Below are positions 25,460 through 32,627 of a stretch of 32,627 bases of DNA, piece by piece (positions within the stretch are counted from its first letter, which is position 1; each line of letters starts with the position of its first letter). The notes beneath the pieces were generated by a model that saw only the letters and a program-made list of their open reading frames with translations, searched no databases and was not told the origin of the DNA. The DNA comes from Nodosilinea sp. LEGE 06152 (GTDB taxonomy: Bacteria > Cyanobacteriota > Cyanobacteriia > Phormidesmidales > Phormidesmidaceae). The position numbers were made by a program, and so were the translations under genes. The stretch lies in contig NZ_JADEWR010000005.1 in NCBI RefSeq assembly GCF_015207525.1, forward strand, positions 228,438-261,064, given 5' to 3'.

Positions 25460-28177
25460 TCACGCACTAAAGTACTTCGCGGTTGGGTGGTAGGCCACGA
25501 TCGCCGTTGTCGACTGCTCGGGGTACAGCTGCTCGCTCTCGTCAATGGTCATGCCAATGCGATCGGCCCCCAGCAGGTCGAGTTGGATCGGTTGGTCATC
25601 CATGTTCGGGCAGGCGGGGTAGCCAAAGCTATAGCGCGACCCCTGGTAGCGCTGCTGCAACACCTCCCGCAGCGTAGCGGGTTCCAAATCGCCGTAGCCT
25701 AGCTCGCGGCGAATGCGGGCGTGGCACCACTCGGCCATCGCCTCGGCGGTTTGCACCGACAGCCCGTAGTAGTAGAGGTAGTCGGTGTACTGGTCGGCCT
25801 TAAACAGCGTTTGGGCAAACTCTGTAGCGACTTCCCCTACGGTCACCGCCTGCATCGGGAAGACGTCGAACTGGCCCGGTTTCGCCATGTCTTTGGGCAA
25901 AAAGAAGTCGGCAATGCAGAGCCGCCGCAGGGATTTTTGGCGAGGAAACGTGAATGTTGCCACCGGCAGGGGCAAATGGCCATTTGCCCCTACATCGGCA
26001 TTCTCAGCAATCAACGGATCATAAATGTGCAGACTGTTCCCCTCGGCCAGGCAGGGGAAGTAGCCGTAGACGATGTGGGGATGCAGCAGGTTTTCTGAGA
26101 GAATCCGCTGCTTCCAGGTGTCCAAAATTGGGTGGACGGTTTCTTGCAGGAAAGCATCGTACTCTTCGCGGGACTGCTCCTGGGGTTTACGGAACTGCCA
26201 CTGACCGACAAACAGCGCCTGGAGATCGAGGTAGCTAAAGACTTCTTCCAGAGAAATATCTGCCGGCGTGAGCACGCGAGTACCCCAGAAAGGCGGGGTG
26301 GGGCGGGGAATGGCGGGGTCTACAGCTTCGGAGCGGGTGATGTCGGTGGTGGATGGGTGGATGGGTAGATGGGTAGATGGGTGCTTGATTTCGGCTGTCG
26401 GATCTTCGGGTTCGGCTGCCGAATTTTGAATTTCTAATTTTGCATTTTGAATTTCTTCCGCTTCATCCAAAAACCCGCTCAAATCATCCCACTTGCCCTC
26501 GGCCTTGGCGGGCATGAGCTTATCCATGAAGTGGAGGTCTGAGAAGGCATCTTTGCCGTAGACAACCCTGCCCTTGTAGGTGTTTTGGCAGTCTTCATGG
26601 ACGAATTTCGGCGTCAGCGCCGCGCCGCCAAGGATGACGGGGACGGTGATGCCCTCCTGGTTGAAGGTTTCCAGGTTGTCTTTCATGAAGGCAGTGGATT
26701 TCACCAGCAGGCCGCTCATGGCGATGCAGTCGGCGTTGTGCTCGCGGTAGGCCTGAATGATCGCTTCGACGGGCTGCTTGATGCCTAGATTGATTACCTT
26801 GTAGCCGTTGTTCGACAGAATAATATCGACTAGGTTTTTGCCGATGTCGTGCACGTCGCCCTTGACCGTGGCGATGATAAAGGTGCCCTTGCCGGAGCCA
26901 TCGCTGTCGGCTTTTTCCATGTAGGGTTCCAAATACGCGACGGCGGCTTTCATGGTTTGGGCCGACTGCAGCACAAAGGGCAGCTGCATCTGGCCGGAGC
27001 CAAACAGTTCGCCCACCACCTTCATGCCGTCGAGCAAAAAGGTGTTGATGATCTCCAGCGGTGGGTAGGTTTCGAGGGCTTTGGCCAGGGCATCGTCAAG
27101 GCCGATGCGCTCACCGTCGATGATGTGCTGCTTGAGCTGCTCGTCGATGGGCAAGTCCTTTGCGATCGCCTCTTTCTTCTTTAAACTCTTGCCCTCAAAC
27201 AGGGTGGTGAGCTTAGTCAGCGGGTCGTAGGAGACGATGTCGCCGTCGAACTCGCGGTTGTCGTAGATCAAGTCGCGGCAGACTTTTTGGTGGTCGGGGT
27301 CGATTTTGGCCAAGGGCAAAATCTTGGCGGCGCTAACAATCGCCCCATCCAGCCCCGCCTGCATGGCCTCGTGCAGAAAGACGGAGTTGAGCGTCACACG
27401 GGCCACCGGGCTGAGGCCAAAGGACACGTTAGACACCCCCAGCATGATGTGGCAGCCGGGCAGGTGCTCCCGAATCAGGCGAATCGACTCGATGGTTTCC
27501 TTGCCGTTGACCCGGTCTTCTTCAATGCCGGTGGAGATTGGCAGGGCGAGAGTGTCAAAGAACAGCTCGTGGGCGGGAATGCCGTACTCCAGCGCATCGC
27601 GGTAGGCCCGCTGGGCAATTTGGAACTTCTTCTCAGCGCTGCGGGCCATGCCGTCTTCATCGATGGTGCCGACGACAATGCCTGCGCCGTATTTCTTCGC
27701 CAGCTCCAGCACCTTAAAGAAGCGCTCGTCGCCGTCTTCGTAGTTGGTGGAGTTGAGAATGCACTTGCCCCCCGCTACCTTCAGGCCCGCCTCCATTTTT
27801 TGCCACTCGGTAGAGTCGAGCATCAGCGGCAGGGTAACGTTGGTGACCAAGCGCGACACCAGCTCGTGCATGTCGCGCTCGCCGTCGCGGCCCACATAGT
27901 CTACGTTCACGTCGAGGACGTGAGCCCCCTCTTTGACCTGCGATCGCGCCAATGCCACCAGCCCATCCCAGTCTTCTGCATTCAGCATCTCGCGGCACTT
28001 TTTCGACCCGCTGGCGTTGAGGCGTTCGCCCACGATCAGGAACGAGTTGTCCTGGTCGTAGGGCTGGGGGCTGTAGATGGAGGCGGCGGAGGGGGTGTAG
28101 TTGAGGGCGGGGCGGGGGGACGGGGGGAGGGTAGGAGGGTAGGAGGGTGGATGGATAGGAGGGTGGGTGTTCTGCAT
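25460..28177 (-). CDS. metH: Methionine synthase MetH, C-terminal three domains (separate frame)
   Basis: This frame encodes the cobalamin-dependent methionine synthase from the folate domain onward. Domains in order: methyltetrahydrofolate-binding domain (about 45-300, [20 protein letters not shown]); helical cap (about 330-425); B12-binding Rossmann domain with [11 protein letters not shown], in which His443 is the lower cobalt ligand; and reactivation domain (about 640-905) with [13 protein letters not shown]. The linker before the reactivation domain contains translated repeats (EIQN..EIQN and [12 protein letters not shown]). The ATG at 28177 lies inside a repeat-derived linker with no ribosome-binding site. 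A TAG stands in the same frame a few codons upstream. Domain 1 lies in the other frame immediately upstream, so this is half of a split metH rather than a free-standing gene, unless internal initiation occurs. Confidence 0.9.
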   Translation of the reverse strand: MQNTHPPIHPPSYPPTLPPSPRPALNYTPSAASIYSPQPYDQDNSFLIVGERLNASGSKKCREMLNAEDWDGLVALARSQVKEGAHVLDVNVDYVGRDGERDMHELVSRLVTNVTLPLMLDSTEWQKMEAGLKVAGGKCILNSTNYEDGDERFFKVLELAKKYGAGIVVGTIDEDGMARSAEKKFQIAQRAYRDALEYGIPAHELFFDTLALPISTGIEEDRVNGKETIESIRLIREHLPGCHIMLGVSNVSFGLSPVARVTLNSVFLHEAMQAGLDGAIVSAAKILPLAKIDPDHQKVCRDLIYDNREFDGDIVSYDPLTKLTTLFEGKSLKKKEAIAKDLPIDEQLKQHIIDGERIGLDDALAKALETYPPLEIINTFLLDGMKVVGELFGSGQMQLPFVLQSAQTMKAAVAYLEPYMEKADSDGSGKGTFIIATVKGDVHDIGKNLVDIILSNNGYKVINLGIKQPVEAIIQAYREHNADCIAMSGLLVKSTAFMKDNLETFNQEGITVPVILGGAALTPKFVHEDCQNTYKGRVVYGKDAFSDLHFMDKLMPAKAEGKWDDLSGFLDEAEEIQNAKLEIQNSAAEPEDPTAEIKHPSTHLPIHPSTTDITRSEAVDPAIPRPTPPFWGTRVLTPADISLEEVFSYLDLQALFVGQWQFRKPQEQSREEYDAFLQETVHPILDTWKQRILSENLLHPHIVYGYFPCLAEGNSLHIYDPLIAENADVGANGHLPLPVATFTFPRQKSLRRLCIADFFLPKDMAKPGQFDVFPMQAVTVGEVATEFAQTLFKADQYTDYLYYYGLSVQTAEAMAEWCHARIRRELGYGDLEPATLREVLQQRYQGSRYSFGYPACPNMDDQPIQLDLLGADRIGMTIDESEQLYPEQSTTAIVAYHPTAKYFSA
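26351..26382. repeat. 8-bp tandem repeat inside metH, four units
   Basis: Four units, GGATGGGT x2 and AGATGGGT x2, lie in the linker before the MetH reactivation domain. Read on the minus strand they encode a Thr/His/Pro-rich stretch. Because 8 is not a multiple of 3, gain or loss of one unit would shift the metH frame. Confidence 0.85.
26423..26456. repeat. AT-rich 13-bp direct repeat inside metH
   Basis: ATTTTGAATTTCT occurs at 26423-26435 and again at 26444-26456, exactly 21 bp apart, with AATTTTGC-like sequence between. It is strikingly A+T-rich within a GC-rich gene and translates on the minus strand to EIQN-x-EIQN in the same interdomain linker. It looks like inserted repeat DNA kept in frame. 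Confidence 0.7.
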
Positions 28178-29177
28178 TGGGCGACTCGCCTACACGCCCA
28201 CTCGCCCACTCGCCTACCCTAACGGGTCTCTGCTTTGGCCGCAGATCCTTCGCCAATTCTGCCAGTTGCGCAATATGCTCCGGCCGGGTGCCGCAGCAGC
28301 CGCCGATTACCTGCACGCCTAGGTCTTCAATGAAGTGCATCAGCGACATGCGCAGCTCGGTGGGGGTGAGGCGGTAGACGGCGTGGCCGCCCACATTCTC
28401 TGGCAGACCGGCATTGGGGATGCAGGAGATCACAAAGGGCGACTGCTCGGCCAGGTGGCGCACGTGGTCTTTCATTAGGTCGGGGCCGGTGGCGCAGTTG
28501 AGGCCCAAGATGTCGATGGGGTAGGGCTCGAGAATCGCTAGCGCCGCCGCCATCTCGGTGCCGACCAGCATGGTGCCCTGCTGCTCCATAGTGACGGAGA
28601 CCATCAGCGGCAGGCGCTTGCCGGTGGCGGTAAAGGCTTCCTCAATGCCGTTGAGGGCGGCTTTGATCTGCAGCACGTCCTGGCAAGTTTCCACCAGCAT
28701 TAGATCGACACCGCCGTCGATCAGCCCTTTCGCCTGGTCGACGTAGGAGTCTTTGAGGGTGTCGAAGTCGATATGGCCCAGGGTGGGCAGCTTTGTGCCG
28801 GGTCCCATGGAGCCTGCCACAAAGCGGGGTTTCTCAGGAGTGGAGTATTCGTCGGCGACGCGGCGGGCCAGGGCGGCGGCGGTTTTGTTGAGTTCGTAGG
28901 CTTTGTCGGCCAGGTCGTACTCGGCAAGCACGATCGCAGTGCCGCCAAAGGTGTCGGTTTCGATCACGTCGGCCCCGGCTTCGAGGAACCCTCGGTGCAC
29001 GGTTTCGACCGCCTTAGGGTTGGTGAACACCAAGTATTCGTTGCAGCCTTCGTACTCGGGGCCGCCAAAATCGTCGGCGGTCAGGTTTTGCACCTGGAGG
29101 TTGGTACCCATGGCCCCGTCGAAGACCATGACCGGGCGATCGGGGCTGTGGAGGCGATCGAGGAAGGCGTTAGACAT
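27714..29177 (-). CDS. metH: Methionine synthase MetH, N-terminal homocysteine-binding domain (frame broken in linker)
   Basis: MetH transfers a methyl group from methylcobalamin to homocysteine. Residues 1 to about 320 of this frame are a complete homocysteine-binding TIM barrel: [27 protein letters not shown], and the zinc ligands Cys228 (LNCATGPD), Cys294 and Cys295 ([11 protein letters not shown]). After [12 protein letters not shown] the frame enters 8-bp repeats (28217 downward) and then, from about 28110, reads the folate-domain DNA out of frame (Arg/Pro-rich nonsense) to a stop at 27714. The functional coding part is therefore about 28110-29177. A full MetH is about 1200 aa on one chain; joining the two frames needs one base removed or two added. 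The start is ATG 29177, with a divergent hiuH gene 181 bp away. Confidence 0.88.
   Translation of the reverse strand: MSNAFLDRLHSPDRPVMVFDGAMGTNLQVQNLTADDFGGPEYEGCNEYLVFTNPKAVETVHRGFLEAGADVIETDTFGGTAIVLAEYDLADKAYELNKTAAALARRVADEYSTPEKPRFVAGSMGPGTKLPTLGHIDFDTLKDSYVDQAKGLIDGGVDLMLVETCQDVLQIKAALNGIEEAFTATGKRLPLMVSVTMEQQGTMLVGTEMAAALAILEPYPIDILGLNCATGPDLMKDHVRHLAEQSPFVISCIPNAGLPENVGGHAVYRLTPTELRMSLMHFIEDLGVQVIGGCCGTRPEHIAQLAELAKDLRPKQRPVRVGEWASGRVGESPNAEHPPSYPSTLLPSYPPPVPPPRPQLHPLRRLHLQPPALRPGQLVPDRGRTPQRQRVEKVPRDAECRRLGWAGGIGAIAGQRGGSRPRRERRLCGPRRRARHARAGVALGHQRYPAADARLYRVAKNGGGPEGSGGQVHSQLHQLRRRRRALL
28125..28164. repeat. 8-bp tandem repeat at the metH frame break, five units
   Basis: The units are GGGAGGGT, AGGAGGGT, AGGAGGGT, GGATGGAT and AGGAGGGT, all exactly 8 bp. 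They are flanked on the left by G-runs (28112-28127, two runs of six G). On the minus strand they encode the Pro/Ser/Tyr-rich linker between MetH domains 1 and 2. The reading frame of metH changes in this neighbourhood. Confidence 0.88.
28186..28217. repeat. Second 8-bp tandem repeat in the metH linker, four units
   Basis: The units are TCGCCTAC, ACGCCCAC, TCGCCCAC and TCGCCTAC. They adjoin the 28125-28164 array but have a different consensus. On the minus strand they translate as a Gly/Val/Arg/Glu/Trp stretch directly after the homocysteine-binding domain. Confidence 0.88.
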
Positions 29178-29265
29178 GGGGCGCTAGACATACTGCTATA
29201 CAGAGTCTTTATTATCGGCCATTGCCCTCAAAGTCGCCCAAAAGTCGGTAGATGCCGTTTTGAGG

Positions 29266-29350
29266 CAATTTGTGCGGAATGTGCCCCCCGATAGCCCCTC
29301 TTGTTAGCGACTTACTATATGCTTTGTCTGTAGCTATTCCGCACGATTTG
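29266..29350. promoter_or_regulatory. Paired inverted sites in the metH-hiuH divergent control region
   Basis: CAATTTGTGCGGAAT (29266-29280) and, in opposite orientation, ATTCCGCACGATTTG (29336-29350) match at 13 of 15 positions, with a perfect 9-bp core GTGCGGAAT/ATTCCGCAC. Their centres are 70 bp apart and the second ends 8 nt before the hiuH ATG. This spacing suits two operator half-sites or a looped repressor; the regulator is unknown. I see no B12-box or cobalamin riboswitch in the 181-bp spacer. Confidence 0.45.
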
Positions 29351-29358
29351 ACATCACA

Positions 29359-29718
29359 ATGGGCCGACTTACCACCCACGTTCTTGACACAGCCTTGGGT
29401 AAACCTGCCGCCTCACTGCGGCTGACGGTCTGGGCCATTAATAAAGAGGCCGATATCAAGACGGCGCTAACCACTGTCGAAACCAACAGCGATGGCCGCA
29501 CCGACGCCCCCCTGCTGGAGGGCGACGAGCTGCACAAAGGCACCTACGAGATTACCTTTGATGTGGCGGCCTACTTTGCCAAAACCGGCGCAGCTCTGTC
29601 GGAACCACCGTTTTTAGATCAAATTCCCGTTCGCTTTACGGTGGCCGACCCCAGCGGCAATTTTCATGTGCCGCTGCTGGTGTCGCCCTGGTCGTACAGT
29701 ACCTACCGAGGCAGCTAG
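29359..29718 (+). CDS. hiuH: 5-hydroxyisourate hydrolase (transthyretin-like protein)
   Basis: HIU hydrolase converts 5-hydroxyisourate, the urate oxidase product, to OHCU in purine breakdown. The 119-aa length is typical for the cytosolic tetramer. Signature segments are [14 protein letters not shown] at the N-terminus (active-site His), [13 protein letters not shown] (active-site Arg), and the C-terminal [15 protein letters not shown] with the diagnostic YRGS tail. Together these separate it from true transthyretin. The ATG at 29359 has no Shine-Dalgarno. It is divergent from metH and has no other urate-pathway gene beside it. Its TAG stop shares a CTAG palindrome with the stop codon of the convergent diguanylate cyclase gene, so the two genes overlap by 4 bp. 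Confidence 0.95.
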   Translation: MGRLTTHVLDTALGKPAASLRLTVWAINKEADIKTALTTVETNSDGRTDAPLLEGDELHKGTYEITFDVAAYFAKTGAALSEPPFLDQIPVRFTVADPSGNFHVPLLVSPWSYSTYRGS

Positions 29719-30734
29719 CCCCCGTCTAGGGCAGGGGCAACAACGGCGCGATCGCGACCTGCGGCTTTAGCCTGGTAGAGAGCAGCATCGGCAGCTCTCA
29801 CCAGATCGTCAGGCTGAATGGTGTCAGAGGGTACCGCCACCGCCATCCCCACGCTGAAGCTGACGTAGGGGCTGGTGGGCGAGTTTTGATGGGGAATGGC
29901 GCGGGCTTTGAGGGTGCGGCGAATGCGGTTGAGAATGTGCATTGCTCCCTCGCGATCGGTGTTGGGCAATACCAGGGCAAACTCCTCGCCGCCGTAGCGA
30001 GCCGCCATATCGGCCGGACGGCGAATAACGGTATCGAGCACCCCGGCGATCGCCCGCAGACACTGATCGCCCAAAACATGCCCGTAGGTGTCGTTGTAGG
30101 CTTTGAAGTGGTCAACATCGCAGAGCACCACCGCTAGCGAGGTCTGCTCCCGGCGGCCCAGCTTCCACTCGTAGGCCAGCTTGTCGTCAAAGGCGCGGCG
30201 GTTAGAAATGCCGGTGAGGCTATCTTGCACCGCCATCGCCTGCAGAACCTGGTTATCGGCCAAAATTTGCTGCTCTAGCAGCTGCTCCTGGGCCAGCAGG
30301 GCGCTGAGCTTGAGGGCCTGCTGCCTGGCCCGCAGCAGCGACTCCACCCGCAGCAGCAGCTCAGTTTGATCCACGGGCATGGTAATCACATCGTCGACCT
30401 GCTGACGCAGCGAGGGCGTTAGCAAAGGCAGGTGGGCTCGCTTTAGCAGCAGCAAAAAGGGCAAAAAAACGGGGCTGGCCGCCTCCCGCTGGGCCGCAAT
30501 GCGCTCTTTAAACCGACCCAAAAAGAGACTGTCAAAAATGCACAAATCATAGGCGCTGCCCCAGCTCCGCACATCTATGGGAGAGGTTTGCAGGCTGTAA
30601 AACTGCCCCAGCAATTTTGCCAGCAGCTGCTGATTTTGCTGATGCTCAATGCCTAAAAAGATGCGATATTGATAGCGGCTATCTAGATCGACAGGTGGCT
30701 CAGACGAGCCTTGGTCAGAATCAACGCTCATCAT
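29715..30734 (-). CDS. GGDEF diguanylate cyclase with N-terminal receiver-like domain
   Basis: This 339-aa protein is predicted to make cyclic di-GMP from two GTP. Residues about 20-135 resemble a response-regulator receiver fold (YRIFLGI.., [42 protein letters not shown]), but the acidic pocket is reduced, so it may be a degenerate receiver. A Gln/Leu-rich coiled coil (about 137-170) leads to the GGDEF domain (about 172-330). Its features are [29 protein letters not shown] and the intact active site RYGGEEF, with an RPAD inhibitory I-site five residues before GGEEF. The start MMSV (30734) overlaps the upstream KaiC-like gene by 14 bp, with no separate ribosome-binding site, so translation is probably coupled. 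The pairing suggests the ATPase and the cyclase act in one signalling path; this is inference. Confidence 0.92.
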   Translation of the reverse strand: MMSVDSDQGSSEPPVDLDSRYQYRIFLGIEHQQNQQLLAKLLGQFYSLQTSPIDVRSWGSAYDLCIFDSLFLGRFKERIAAQREAASPVFLPFLLLLKRAHLPLLTPSLRQQVDDVITMPVDQTELLLRVESLLRARQQALKLSALLAQEQLLEQQILADNQVLQAMAVQDSLTGISNRRAFDDKLAYEWKLGRREQTSLAVVLCDVDHFKAYNDTYGHVLGDQCLRAIAGVLDTVIRRPADMAARYGGEEFALVLPNTDREGAMHILNRIRRTLKARAIPHQNSPTSPYVSFSVGMAVAVPSDTIQPDDLVRAADAALYQAKAAGRDRAVVAPALDGG

Positions 30735-31916
30735 CAGACGATTTAATAAATTCAGGAACTCCGCTCAAGATGCCCCGCAGCTGAGTCAACGGCCGCCCCA
30801 CCTTGATGCCGTAGCGCGAGATTTCAAACTCCCGTAAAGTCTTCTCAAAATCGCTGAGGCGCTTCTTCAAAACGCCGATCGCCCGCCGCATTTGGCCGCG
30901 AATTTCCAGGTATCGCAGAAAAATAATGTTGTCGGCCAGGTAGGACACGCCCAGCTCCGTCGCCTTGAAGTCGCCGGTAATCGACTCAACTTCGTTGGTC
31001 AGCAGGGTGGTAACGCCCTGACCCTTGAGGTACTGACAGAGGCTGTGGATATTGCGAATCAGGTCGTCGGCCTGAAAAGACAGCTTATAGCCCAGCACGC
31101 TGTCGATCATGATGATTTGGACATTGGCCTGTTCAACCTCCAGCCGCACCTGGTTGGCGAACTCGTCGGGGGAGTACAGCAGCGGGTCAACCTTAATTAC
31201 CGCCAGGGTGCCCCGTTCGACCATGGCCCGCACCGGAATGTTAATGCCCTCGCAGCGGTTGAGCAGAGTCTCGACCGCCTCCTCAAACAGGTAGACGACC
31301 GAGCGATCGCCCCGCCCCGCCGCCTCTTTAATAAACTGCAAACCCAGGGTGGTTTTGCCCACGCCGCTGGGGCCGGAAATAATCGTGACGGTGCCGCTCT
31401 CGATGCCGCCGTTGAGCAGCTCGTCAATCTCAGGAATACCCGCCGGGCAAATTCGCCCCGGCGCGGCTGCCCCAGGACTTCCGCTAGAGACCAGCTGCGG
31501 AAACACGACCAGGCCGCGATCGCAGATGCGCATTGCATGGCGGCCCTTGCGAAACGAGCTACCCCGCAGTTTAGTCACCTCCAGAACCCGCCCATAGTCC
31601 TGTATTTGCAGGGTCATAATGCCATCGCTGATGAACTGCAAATCTTCATCGGGGGCTTCCTGACTGCCCTCGGAAGTAAACAGCACCGTCGCCCCAGCGG
31701 CGACTAAAAATCGCAGAAACCCCACTGCCTGCTGCCGAAACTGGTAGGCATCGGTAGAGAGGTAGCGCAGCTGAGTCATCGAATCGATAAACACCCGCTT
31801 GGGTTTGAGCGCGTTGACCTGCTCAACAATGCGCTCCGTTAGCGGAGTTTGTTCGACCTGGGCGGCGGCAAAAATGTCGTAGCCCTGGTTATGGACAAAA
31901 AAGTCGGCGCTGGGGC
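30721..31916 (-). CDS. KaiC-like (RecA-fold) ATPase, N-terminally truncated at a breakpoint
   Basis: KaiC-family proteins have two tandem RecA/KaiC domains. The second domain is complete: [13 protein letters not shown], Walker [10 protein letters not shown], the catalytic pair [10 protein letters not shown], Walker [10 protein letters not shown], and a C-terminal [11 protein letters not shown] helix. Of the first domain only the C-terminal part remains, starting at about [13 protein letters not shown] and continuing [34 protein letters not shown] and [13 protein letters not shown]; its Walker A, glutamates and about 130-150 residues are gone. The minus-strand frame stays open to 32283, but beyond about 31916 that DNA is the antisense of Rubisco activase, so it is not KaiC sequence. 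Clock KaiC itself is unlikely, because the downstream neighbour is a diguanylate cyclase and there is no kaiA or kaiB. It overlaps that cyclase gene by 14 bp. Confidence 0.85.
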
Positions 31917-32627
31917 GGGCCGCTTCGACGCCCTCACCCAGTACACCGTCAACACCCAGCTGGTCAACAACACCCTGATGAACATTGCCGACAACCCCAC
32001 CAATGTTCAGCTTCCCGGCAGCTACGACGAAAACGAGATTCAGCGGGTGCCGATTATTCTCACCGGCAATGACCTCTCGACCCTCTACGCGCCGCTGATT
32101 CGCGACGGCCGCATGGAGAAGTTTTACTGGGAGCCAGACCGCAGCGATCGCATCGGCATTGTGGGCGGCATCTTTGAGCCTGACAGACTCTCCCAGTCTG
32201 ACATCGATACGCTGGTCGATACCTTTCCCACCCAGGCGATCGACTTCTTTGGTGCCGTGCGAGCCCAGATCTACAACGAGCAAATCCGCGACTTCATCTA
32301 TTCTGTGGGGTTAGAGAACGTCTCTCGCAGCGTGGTTAACACTACCACGCCGCCCACCTTCCGCAAGCCCGACTTTAGCCTGTCGCATTTAATTGAGGTG
32401 GGCGATCGCCTGGTGCGCGAGCAGCGCCGCGTCAGCGACATGCGCCTGGCCAACGAATACAACCGCGTCCTGCAGGGGGCTATGCCGGGGGCATCCTCAG
32501 CGCCCACCTCAGACAGCTTCTACCGTGCCTACAACCCCAACGACACCCCCGCCGCTGCTGAGGGTGCTACCGGGGGCGATGCCGTCAGGCCGTCTAGCAA
32601 CGGCAACGGCGGCTCGTGCCCCATGCC
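31891..32627 (+). CDS. rca: Rubisco activase (AAA+), 5'-truncated and running off the window
   Basis: The plus frame is open to the last base. From about 31909 it reads as the C-terminal half of a Rubisco activase: [32 protein letters not shown], then [20 protein letters not shown] (sensor 1) and [15 protein letters not shown] (sensor 2 region). [19 protein letters not shown] and a helical lid with [21 protein letters not shown] follow. The tail (from about 32500) is a Gly/Ser/Asn-rich linker, as in cyanobacterial activases that carry a C-terminal Rubisco small-subunit-like domain beyond. Activase uses ATP to remodel inhibited Rubisco. The N-terminal half with Walker A and B is absent; ATG 31891 falls in KaiC-derived DNA, so it is not the native start. 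The KaiC-like gene is head-to-head with it at the same junction. Confidence 0.88.
   Translation, partial: MDKKVGAGAGRFDALTQYTVNTQLVNNTLMNIADNPTNVQLPGSYDENEIQRVPIILTGNDLSTLYAPLIRDGRMEKFYWEPDRSDRIGIVGGIFEPDRLSQSDIDTLVDTFPTQAIDFFGAVRAQIYNEQIRDFIYSVGLENVSRSVVNTTTPPTFRKPDFSLSHLIEVGDRLVREQRRVSDMRLANEYNRVLQGAMPGASSAPTSDSFYRAYNPNDTPAAAEGATGGDAVRPSSNGNGGSCPM

Noticed and set aside
28125..28217. CRISPR-like array
   Set aside because: The units are 8 bp, directly adjacent, without unique spacers, and lie in coding sequence.
27287..28222. A 311-codon open frame on the plus strand across metH
   Set aside because: It is antisense to the folate domain of MetH and ends in translated repeat DNA; there is no family resemblance.
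29178..29358. Cobalamin riboswitch upstream of metH
   Set aside because: No B12-box-like sequence or suitable fold was recognised, and the spacer is only 181 bp and shared with a divergent gene.
30892..31707. A 271-codon open frame on the plus strand
   Set aside because: It is antisense to the well-supported KaiC-like gene.
31917..32283. N-terminal 120 or so residues of the open minus-strand frame joined to the KaiC-like protein
   Set aside because: This DNA encodes Rubisco activase on the plus strand, so the minus reading is a shadow extension across the junction.

Overview
The window is cyanobacterial chromosomal DNA. Copies of the HIP1 octamer GCGATCGC are scattered through genes and spacers. 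The gene content also fits: Rubisco activase, a KaiC-like ATPase, TtcA, DUF29, GH133 glycogen debranching enzyme, and short tandem repeats of the cyanobacterial STRR type. The GC-rich, Pro/Ala/Gln-rich coding style resembles filamentous Leptolyngbya/Nodosilinea-type genomes; that placement is inference.

Layout. 1-918 is the 3' end of a collagen-like/unknown protein. 1118-5367 is housekeeping: glycogen debranching enzyme (+), tRNA-Arg(CCU) (-), trmB (-), a heptanucleotide repeat array and a calcineurin-like phosphoesterase (+). 5368-6091 is a non-coding leader with several symmetric motifs. 6092-16886 is a run of five same-strand genes for exported proteins: an 832-aa repeat protein, a 187-aa DUF11-like protein, a 520-aa DUF11 plus SdrD-like protein, a 1212-aa Ig plus giant outer-membrane beta-barrel protein, and a 746-aa FlgD-like/DUF11-like protein. 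The last three overlap by a few bases, which suggests they are made together as one surface assembly. This is the best candidate for an undescribed system. A hairpin terminator separates it from a convergent 1821-aa RTX-type extracellular nuclease/phosphoesterase (17013-22478, -).

23103-25441 holds ttcA, a DUF29 gene and an AbrB-PIN toxin-antitoxin pair whose toxin is frameshifted. 25460-29177 is metH (-), split into two frames inside a linker built of 8-bp tandem repeats. Divergent from it is hiuH (+), with an inverted-repeat pair in the shared control region. 29715-31916 is a GGDEF diguanylate cyclase and an upstream KaiC-like ATPase (-), overlapping and probably co-transcribed.

At about 31905-31917 the KaiC-like gene loses its N-terminal part and runs head-to-head into a Rubisco activase gene (+) that also lacks its 5' part. 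This is a rearrangement breakpoint or an assembly chimera. The activase reading frame is still open at the right edge of the window.
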